A DNA stretch of 64,000 bases from Streptococcus mitis (GTDB taxonomy: Bacteria; Bacillota; Bacilli; Lactobacillales; Streptococcaceae), in the NCBI RefSeq assembly GCF_009496155.1, contig NZ_WIJP01000001.1, positions 124,001-188,000 of the forward strand, given 5' to 3'. The translations under genes and the position numbers were made by a program. The notes beneath the pieces are model-generated. The model did not search any database and was not told the DNA's origin. It saw only the letters and a program-made list of their open reading frames with translations. The first letter of the stretch is position 1; every line of letters starts with the position of its first letter. Below are positions 58,540 through 64,000 of this stretch, in pieces.

Positions 58540-59388
58540 ATGAAAATCACAAACTATGAAATCTATAAGTTAAAAAAATCAGGTTTGACCAATCAACAGA
58601 TTTTGAAAGTCCTAGAATACGGTGAAAATGTTGATCAGGAGCTTTTATTGGGTGATATTGCAGATATATCAGGTTGCCGAAATCCAGCTGTTTTTATGGA
58701 ACGTTATTTTCAGATAGACGATACGCATTTGGAGAAGGAGTTTCAAAAGTTTCCATCTTTCTCTATTTTAGACGACTGTTACCCTTGGGATTTGAGTGAA
58801 GTATACGATGCTCCTGTACTTTTATTTTACAAGGGAAATCTTGACCTCTTGAAATTTCCTAAGGTAGCTGTCGTGGGCAGTCGTGCTTGTAGCAAACAGG
58901 GAGCTAAGTCAGTTGAAAAAGTCATTCAAGGCTTGGAAAATGAACTGGTTATTGTCAGTGGATTAGCTAAGGGCATTGACACAGCAGCGCATATGGCTGC
59001 TCTTCAGAATGGCGGAAAAACTATTGCAGTGATTGGAACAGGGTTGGATGTGTTTTATCCTAAAGCCAACAAACGTTTGCAAGACTATATCGGAAATGAC
59101 CATCTGCTTCTAAGTGAATATGGGCCTGGTGAACAACCTCTGAAATTTCATTTTCCTGCCCGTAATCGCATCATTGCTGGACTTTGCCGTGGTGTGATTG
59201 TCGCAGAGGCTAAGATGCGCTCAGGTAGTCTTATTACCTGTGAGAGGGCAATGGAAGAAGGGCGCGATGTCTTTGCTATTCCTGGTAGCATTTTAGATGG
59301 CCTATCAGACGGTTGCCATCATTTGATTCAAGAAGGAGCAAAATTGGTCACCAGTGGGCAAGATGTGCTTGCGGAATTTGAATTTTAA
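58540..59388 (+). CDS. dprA: DprA, DNA processing protein for transformation
   Basis: 282 residues from ATG 58540, with GGAG seven bases ahead; an earlier in-frame ATG (58528) carries that site within it. SAM-like N-terminal helices, then the Rossmann-like domain KVAVVGSRACSKQG, IVSGLAKGIDTAAHMAAL, SEYGPGEQPLKFHFPARNRIIAGL and VVEA-like VIVAEAKMRSGSLIT. Loads RecA on incoming single-stranded DNA and shuts off competence. The ComX box predicts induction in competence. Confidence 0.97.
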   Translation: MKITNYEIYKLKKSGLTNQQILKVLEYGENVDQELLLGDIADISGCRNPAVFMERYFQIDDTHLEKEFQKFPSFSILDDCYPWDLSEVYDAPVLLFYKGNLDLLKFPKVAVVGSRACSKQGAKSVEKVIQGLENELVIVSGLAKGIDTAAHMAALQNGGKTIAVIGTGLDVFYPKANKRLQDYIGNDHLLLSEYGPGEQPLKFHFPARNRIIAGLCRGVIVAEAKMRSGSLITCERAMEEGRDVFAIPGSILDGLSDGCHHLIQEGAKLVTSGQDVLAEFEF

Positions 59389-59441
59389 GACGAAATTTTG
59401 CTTAATAGACAAACTTTTCTTCCATATATAGGAGCTAAGTC

Positions 59442-59470
59442 TTGACAGTTATGCCAAAATGGTTTACACT
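59442..59470 (+). promoter_or_regulatory. topA promoter
   Basis: TTGACA (59442-59447), 17-nt spacer, TACACT (59465-59470). Confidence 0.8.
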
Positions 59471-59505
59471 TTATAAAGTTTATTACTTTGAAAAGGTGTG
59501 ATACT

Positions 59506-61593
59506 GTGGCTACGGCAACAAAAAAGAAAAAATCAACAGTTAAAAAAAATCTAGTCATCGTGGAGTCGCCTGCTAAGGCGAAAACGATTGAAAAATATCT
59601 AGGCAGAAACTACAAGGTTTTAGCTAGTGTCGGGCATATCCGTGATTTGAAGAAATCCAGTATGTCCGTCGATATTGAAAATAATTATGAACCGCAATAC
59701 ATCAATATCCGAGGGAAAGGTCCTCTTATCAATGACTTGAAAAAAGAAGCTAAAAAAGCTCATAAAGTCTTTCTGGCAAGTGACCCGGACCGTGAAGGAG
59801 AAGCGATTTCTTGGCATTTGGCTCATATTCTAAACTTAGATGAGAATGATGCCAACCGTGTGGTCTTCAATGAAATCACCAAGGATGCGGTCAAAAATGC
59901 TTTTAAAGAACCTCGTAAGATTGATATGGACTTGGTCGATGCCCAACAGGCTCGTCGTGTCCTAGACCGCTTGGTGGGGTACTCGATTTCGCCTATTTTG
60001 TGGAAGAAGGTCAAGAAGGGCTTGTCAGCAGGTCGCGTTCAGTCTATTGCGCTTAAGTTAATCATTGATCGTGAGAATGAAATCAATGCCTTTCAGCCTG
60101 AAGAATACTGGACCATTGATTCTATCTTTAAAAAGGGAACCAAACAATTTCAGGCCTCCTTCTATGGAGTAGACGGCAAAAAGTTGAAACTGACTAGCAA
60201 TGATGATGTTAAGGAAGTCTTGTCTCGTCTGACTAGTAAAGACTTTTCAGTGGATCAGGTGGATAAGAAAGAGCGCAAACGCAATGCTCCTTTACCCTAT
60301 ACCACTTCATCTATGCAGATGGATGCGGCTAATAAAATTAACTTCCGTACTCGAAAAACCATGATGGTTGCCCAACAGCTTTATGAAGGGATTAATATTG
60401 GTTCTGGTGTTCAAGGTTTGATTACCTATATGCGTACAGATTCGACTCGTATCAGTCCTGTGGCGCAAAATGAAGCAGCAAGTTTCATTACGGATCGTTT
60501 TGGTAGCAAGTATTCTAAGCATGGTAGCAAGGTAAAAAATGCATCAGGTGCTCAGGATGCCCATGAGGCTATTCGTCCGTCAAGTGTCTTTAATACACCG
60601 GAAAGCATCGCTAAGTATTTAGACAAGGATCAGCTCAAGCTTTATACTCTTATCTGGAATCGTTTTGTAGCGAGTCAGATGACAGCTGCTGTCTTTGATA
60701 CCATGGCTGTTAAATTGTCTCAAAATGGGGTTCAATTTGCTGCCAATGGTAGTCAGGTTAAGTTTGATGGTTATCTTGCCATTTATAATGATTCTGACAA
60801 GAATAAGATGTTACCAGATATGGCTGTTGGAGATGTGGTTAAACAGGTCAATAGCAAACCAGAGCAACATTTCACTCAACCGCCTGCTCGTTATTCTGAA
60901 GCGACACTGATCAAGACCTTGGAGGAAAATGGGGTTGGTCGTCCGTCAACCTACGCACCAACCATTGAAACTATTCAGAAACGTTACTATGTTCGCCTTG
61001 CAGCCAAACGTTTTGAACCAACAGAGTTGGGAGAAATTGTTAACAAGCTCATCGTTGAATATTTCCCAGATATCGTAAACGTGACCTTTACAGCTGAAAT
61101 GGAAGGCAAGCTGGATGATGTCGAAGTTGGAAAAGAGCAGTGGCAACGTGTTATTGATGCCTTTTACAAACCATTTTCTAAAGAAGTCGCCAAGGCTGAA
61201 GAAGAAATGGAGAAAATCCAGATCAAGGATGAACCAGCTGGATTTGATTGTGAAGTGTGTGGCAGTCCAATGGTTATTAAACTTGGTCGATTTGGTAAGT
61301 TCTACGCTTGTAGCAATTTCCCAGATTGTCGTCATACCCAAGCAATCGTGAAAGAAATCGGTGTAGAGTGTCCAAGTTGTCATCAGGGACAAATCATTGA
61401 GCGTAAAACAAAACGTAACCGCCTCTTCTATGGTTGCAATCGCTATCCAGAATGTGAATTTACCTCTTGGGACAAGCCTGTTGGTCGTGACTGTCCAAAA
61501 TGTGGCAACTTCCTCATGGAGAAAAAAGTCCGTGGTGGTGGCAAGCAGGTTGTTTGTAGCAAGGGTGATTACGAGGAAGAAAAGATTAAATAA
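59506..61593 (+). CDS. topA: DNA topoisomerase I
   Basis: 695 residues from GTG 59506 (AAAAGGTG upstream), the pneumococcal length. Toprim domain [18 protein letters not shown] and [14 protein letters not shown]; active-site tyrosine in [14 protein letters not shown]; three C-terminal zinc ribbons ([38 protein letters not shown]). Relaxes negative supercoils. The third ribbon is incomplete. Confidence 0.97.
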   Translation: MATATKKKKSTVKKNLVIVESPAKAKTIEKYLGRNYKVLASVGHIRDLKKSSMSVDIENNYEPQYINIRGKGPLINDLKKEAKKAHKVFLASDPDREGEAISWHLAHILNLDENDANRVVFNEITKDAVKNAFKEPRKIDMDLVDAQQARRVLDRLVGYSISPILWKKVKKGLSAGRVQSIALKLIIDRENEINAFQPEEYWTIDSIFKKGTKQFQASFYGVDGKKLKLTSNDDVKEVLSRLTSKDFSVDQVDKKERKRNAPLPYTTSSMQMDAANKINFRTRKTMMVAQQLYEGINIGSGVQGLITYMRTDSTRISPVAQNEAASFITDRFGSKYSKHGSKVKNASGAQDAHEAIRPSSVFNTPESIAKYLDKDQLKLYTLIWNRFVASQMTAAVFDTMAVKLSQNGVQFAANGSQVKFDGYLAIYNDSDKNKMLPDMAVGDVVKQVNSKPEQHFTQPPARYSEATLIKTLEENGVGRPSTYAPTIETIQKRYYVRLAAKRFEPTELGEIVNKLIVEYFPDIVNVTFTAEMEGKLDDVEVGKEQWQRVIDAFYKPFSKEVAKAEEEMEKIQIKDEPAGFDCEVCGSPMVIKLGRFGKFYACSNFPDCRHTQAIVKEIGVECPSCHQGQIIERKTKRNRLFYGCNRYPECEFTSWDKPVGRDCPKCGNFLMEKKVRGGGKQVVCSKGDYEEEKIK

Positions 61594-61599
61594 GAGGAG

Positions 61600-61629
61600 G
61601 AGCCCGAAAGTAAATTTCAGGCTCTTTTT
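61600..61629 (+). terminator. topA terminator
   Basis: GAGCC-c-GAAA / TTTC-a-GGCTC stem followed by TTTTT. Confidence 0.85.
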
Positions 61630-61684
61630 GAGTAAGTGCTTGACAAAATTCACCATTGTATGCGAAACTAGAAGAAGATTATTT

Positions 61685-61838
61685 TATACTCAATGAAAAT
61701 CAAAGAGCAAACTAGGAAACTAACCGCAGGTTGCTCAAAGCACTGCTTTGAGGTTGCAGATAAGACCGACGAAGTCAGGAACCATACCTACGTCAAGGCG
61801 ACGTTGACGCGGTTTGAAGAGATTTTCGAAGAGTATTA
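61685..61838 (+). repeat. BOX element 4 (boxC-boxB-boxA)
   Basis: TATACTCAATGAAAATCAAAG through GACCGACGAAGTCAG and the GGCGACGTTGACGCGG boxA core to GAAGAGTATTAA. About 154 bp, one boxB. It ends 14 bp before the DUF454 start codon. Confidence 0.9.
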
Positions 61839-61851
61839 ACTAGGAGAAGTT

Positions 61852-62211
61852 ATGCGTTTTATCTATCTGATTATTGGTTTTTTATCGCTGGCCTTGGCTA
61901 TTGTTGGGGTTGTCTTGCCCTTGTTGCCTACAACTCCCTTTCTTTTGCTGTCTATTGCTTGTTTTTCCAGAAGTTCCAAGCGTTTCGAAGACTGGCTTTA
62001 TCATACCAAGCTCTATCAAGCATATGTAGCTGATTTTCGTGAGACTAAGTCTATTGCGCGTGAACGTAAGAAAAAAATTATCGTATCTATCTACATTTTG
62101 ATGGGAATTTCAATTTATTTTGCCCCTCTCTTACCTGTCAAAATTGGTCTGGGAGCTTTGACCATCTTTATCACCTATTATCTCTTCAAGGTCATTCCTG
62201 ACAAAGAATAA
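61852..62211 (+). CDS. DUF454 (YbaN-family) inner membrane protein
   Basis: 119 residues with three to four hydrophobic segments. Family motif LPLLPTTPFLLLSIACFSRSSKRFEDWL, then LYQAYVADFRETKSIARERK. Function unknown. TAGGAG precedes ATG. BOX 4 is immediately upstream, so its promoter may lie in or beyond the repeat. Confidence 0.88.
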   Translation: MRFIYLIIGFLSLALAIVGVVLPLLPTTPFLLLSIACFSRSSKRFEDWLYHTKLYQAYVADFRETKSIARERKKKIIVSIYILMGISIYFAPLLPVKIGLGALTIFITYYLFKVIPDKE

Positions 62212-62261
62212 AAATAGTAGCTGTTTTCCTTGATATAAATGAAAGCATATTCACAACAATA

Positions 62262-62270
62262 TGATATAAT
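62262..62270 (+). promoter_or_regulatory. cutC promoter (extended -10)
   Basis: TGA TATAAT, 30 nt before the cutC ATG, with AAGGAGAA as ribosome binding site. Confidence 0.65.
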
Positions 62271-62300
62271 AAATTTAAAGTAATAATCAAGGAGAATCAA

Positions 62301-62933
62301 ATGATTTACGAATTTTGTGCTGAAAATGTGACCTTGCTTGAAAAAGCGATGCAGGCTGGAGCTCGTCGAATCGAACTTTGTGACAATCTAGCAGTTGGTG
62401 GGACAACTCCCAGCTATGGAGTGACCAAGGCAGCGGTTGAATTGGCAACTAACCACGATACGACCATCATGACCATGATTCGTCCACGTGGTGGCGACTT
62501 TGTCTATAATGACCTAGAAATTGCTATCATGCTAGAAGATATTCGGTTGACTGCTCAGGCTGGAAGTCAAGGAGTTGTATTTGGAGCTTTAACTGCTGAT
62601 AAGAAGTTGGATAAGTCTAATCTGGAGAAGTTAATTGCTGCATCAACAGGAATGGAAATTGTCTTCCACATGGCCTTTGATGAATTGAGCGATGATGATC
62701 AACTGGAAGCCATTGACTGGCTTAGTCAAGCTGGTGTCACTCGAATCCTGACTCGTGCTGGTGTATCTGGTGACTCCTTAGAAAAACGTTTTGCTCACTA
62801 TCACAGAATTTTGGAGCACGCTAAAGGTAAGATTGAAATTCTACCAGGTGGAGGGATTGACTTGGACAACCGTCAAACCTTTATTGACCAGTTGGGCGTG
62901 ACACAATTGCACGGAACCAAGGTTGTCTTTTAA
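62301..62933 (+). CDS. cutC: CutC family protein
   Basis: 210 residues, TIM-barrel. ARRIELCDNLAVGGTTPSYG, MIRPRGGDFVYND, FHMAFDEL and EILPGGGI are the family blocks. Historically linked to copper homeostasis, although the direct role is disputed; the family is structurally enzyme-like. Confidence 0.93.
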   Translation: MIYEFCAENVTLLEKAMQAGARRIELCDNLAVGGTTPSYGVTKAAVELATNHDTTIMTMIRPRGGDFVYNDLEIAIMLEDIRLTAQAGSQGVVFGALTADKKLDKSNLEKLIAASTGMEIVFHMAFDELSDDDQLEAIDWLSQAGVTRILTRAGVSGDSLEKRFAHYHRILEHAKGKIEILPGGGIDLDNRQTFIDQLGVTQLHGTKVVF

Positions 62934-62976
62934 AAAATAGAAAGGAACTGCTAGCTTTGGGTAGCAGTTTTCACTT

Positions 62977-63633
62977 ATGTTTGAAATTTTTAAATCCTAT
63001 CAGTTTAATCAAGAAAAGGCTCGTGTCTATGGTTTTGTAGAAAATAGTGGAGTCTGGACCTATAGTTGCCAGATTTTGCAAGGTGACTTTGTCATGACTG
63101 TGTCCGTCACTGCTACTGATGTGTGCTTTCAAGTCTTTGATCAGGAAACCGGTGACCTCTATCCACAAGTTCATATGGGAAGCATGAGGGGAAGTTTTGT
63201 CGGAAATGTCCGTGAGGCTTGTCTGGAGATTCTTTACCAAATTCGGAAGGCTTGTTTTGATGTGCAGGATTTTATCTGTCCTCAGACTAAGCGAATCATG
63301 ACTCAGGTTCAGGAAAAATATGGTAATCAGCTGGAGTATTTGTGGGAGAAATCGCCTGAAACGGCAGTGTTAAGACATGAAGGCAATCAAAAGTGGTATG
63401 CCGTCTTGATGAAAATTTCTTGGGATAAGTTGGAAAAGGGCAGAGAAGGACAGGTGGAAGTAGTCAACCTCAAACATGACCAAGTAGCTGATTTGCTTTC
63501 AAATAAAGGTATTTATCCAGCCTTTCATATGAACAAACGCTACTGGATTAGTGTGGCGCTTGATGATACTTTATTAGATGAAGAAGTACTGGAATTGATA
63601 GAAAGAAGCTGGAATTTAACCTCTAAAAAATGA
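62977..63633 (+). CDS. YjbR/MmcQ-family protein
   Basis: 218 residues. The first ~90 residues form a beta-rich segment (VENSGVWTYSCQILQGDFVMTVSV). The C-terminal YjbR domain, a DNA-binding-like CyaY fold, has LRHEGNQKWYAVLMKISW, HMNKRYWISVAL and the final helix EVLELIERSWNLT. Role unknown. Confidence 0.85.
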   Translation: MFEIFKSYQFNQEKARVYGFVENSGVWTYSCQILQGDFVMTVSVTATDVCFQVFDQETGDLYPQVHMGSMRGSFVGNVREACLEILYQIRKACFDVQDFICPQTKRIMTQVQEKYGNQLEYLWEKSPETAVLRHEGNQKWYAVLMKISWDKLEKGREGQVEVVNLKHDQVADLLSNKGIYPAFHMNKRYWISVALDDTLLDEEVLELIERSWNLTSKK

Positions 63634-63715
63634 AATGTTTCAAGATTTTTCAAGAACTTTCAATTAGCGAAATATTCTCTACTGAAGAAATTTTCAGAAA
63701 ATATTGGATTTTTTC

Positions 63716-63744
63716 TTGACAAGTGCTTTTGCCTATGCTAAAAT
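63716..63744 (+). promoter_or_regulatory. leu operon promoter
   Basis: TTGACA (63716-63721), 17-nt spacer, TGC TAAAAT (-10 at 63739-63744). Confidence 0.85.
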
Positions 63745-63780
63745 ACTAAACAAGATATCAAACGAAGGAGAAAGTCAAAC

Positions 63781-63834
63781 ATGAAAACAGCTAAGTTTAA
63801 TCAATTTGCTTTGTTGTTGAGGTACTCGGGCTAG
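63781..63834 (+). CDS. leu leader peptide (17 residues)
   Basis: ATG with AAGGAG ten bases ahead; encodes MKTAKFNQFALLLRYSG. Three consecutive TTG leucine codons stand near the end. When charged tRNA-Leu is scarce a ribosome would stall there. Placed directly before alternative RNA hairpins and leuA, it fits a classical amino-acid attenuator. Confidence 0.82.
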   Translation: MKTAKFNQFALLLRYSG

Positions 63835-63917
63835 TGCAAAAAGCATTAGTCCTGTTTGGCTTACCAAGCGGGAGTAAATCAACATCTCGCTTGGACTTCT
63901 AAGCGAGATGTTTTTTT
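63828..63917 (+). promoter_or_regulatory. leu attenuator (pause, antiterminator and terminator hairpins)
   Basis: Pause-type stem GGGCTAGTGC / GCATTAGTCC (63828-63837, 63843-63852). Antiterminator CCAAGCG / CGCTTGG (63864-63870, 63888-63894). Terminator AACATCTCGCTT / AAGCGAGATGTT (63881-63892, 63901-63912) with a T7 tail. Antiterminator and terminator share 63886-63892 and exclude each other. Confidence 0.85.
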
Positions 63918-63946
63918 AAAACCACATTTGGAAAAGGGGAAATTTT

Positions 63947-64000
63947 ATGAGAACAGTTGAATTTCTAGATACCAGCCTTCGGGATGGAGAGCAGACACCT
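63947..64000 (+). CDS. leuA: 2-isopropylmalate synthase, first 18 codons (3' end outside window)
   Basis: MRTVEFLDTSLRDGEQTP is the start of the catalytic TIM-barrel of isopropylmalate-synthase-type enzymes, with the metal-binding Asp and the Arg of LRDGEQ. AAAAGGGG precedes ATG. The same opening occurs in homocitrate/citramalate synthases, but the leucine leader favours leuA. It commits 2-oxoisovalerate and acetyl-CoA to leucine. Confidence 0.85.
   Translation, partial: MRTVEFLDTSLRDGEQTP

Overview
The window is chromosomal DNA of a mitis-group Streptococcus (S. oralis / S. mitis / S. infantis type). The evidence is pneumococcus-like gene content and order (rpmE2-pde2-fld-chorismate mutase-crcB-crcB-rplS; ylxM-ffh-uraA; lemA-htpX; pyrR-pyrB-carA-carB; tarIJ-licABC; dprA-topA), four BOX repeats, a ComX box before dprA, a CiaR box before lic1 and low G+C. 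S. pneumoniae itself is unlikely, because the window carries a complete type II-A CRISPR-Cas locus and tarI and tarJ are both broken. The species call is inference from memory of gene order; no search was run.

Layout. 1-5.6 kb: 3' part of a very large LPXTG surface protein with Rib/YPDG-type repeats. 5.8-10.3 kb (minus): lysS, a histidine phosphatase, a YbaK-type deacylase, a DUF368 (PopT-type) lipid carrier transporter and a frameshifted GH25 lysozyme. 10.4-16.5 kb (plus): glmU, a Nudix hydrolase, macP, mtnN, rocS, a DnaQ-type exonuclease and a membrane GDPD; ybaB follows on minus. 17-21.7 kb: an iron-uptake operon (EfeM/O lipoprotein, Tat-exported EfeB, Ftr1-type EfeU) with its own tatC and tatA. 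21.8-25.3 kb: rpmE2, pde2, flavodoxin, chorismate mutase, two FluC/CrcB proteins, rplS and tRNA-Arg(CCU).

25.5-33.7 kb: a type II-A CRISPR-Cas island closely resembling S. thermophilus CRISPR1 (cas9, tracrRNA, cas1, cas2, long-form csn2) and an array of 34 repeats and 33 spacers. 33.7-40.8 kb: Cof phosphatase and HD phosphohydrolase (minus), DUF1934, ylxM-ffh, uraA with a PyrR attenuator, and rsmG. 40.9-44.7 kb: lemA-htpX, an ABC-F ATPase with a long BOX-interrupted leader, and a small helical protein. 44.9-52.5 kb: yceD-nth and the PyrR-controlled pyrR-pyrB-carA-carB operon, with an unusual 447-nt structured gap between carA and carB.

52.6-58.5 kb is a decaying region. An alpha/beta hydrolase has a premature stop, an IS630-type element is internally deleted, and the lic1 operon has broken tarI and tarJ while licA, licB and licC and two promoters remain. 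The tacF-licD genes that I recall lying here in pneumococcus are absent. 58.5-64 kb: dprA, topA, DUF454, cutC, a YjbR/MmcQ protein, and a leucine-codon leader-peptide attenuator ahead of the start of leuA, which runs off the window.

The main leads are the carA-carB gap (two 38-nt hairpin modules with different but complementary stems, an inverted copy able to pair with the Shine-Dalgarno, a mini-ORF, and a carB start with no Shine-Dalgarno), the CRISPR array promoter embedded in the csn2 stop codon, BOX repeat ends that double as stop codons, and several genes whose start codon lies 6-7 nt after an extended -10 (probable leaderless mRNAs).
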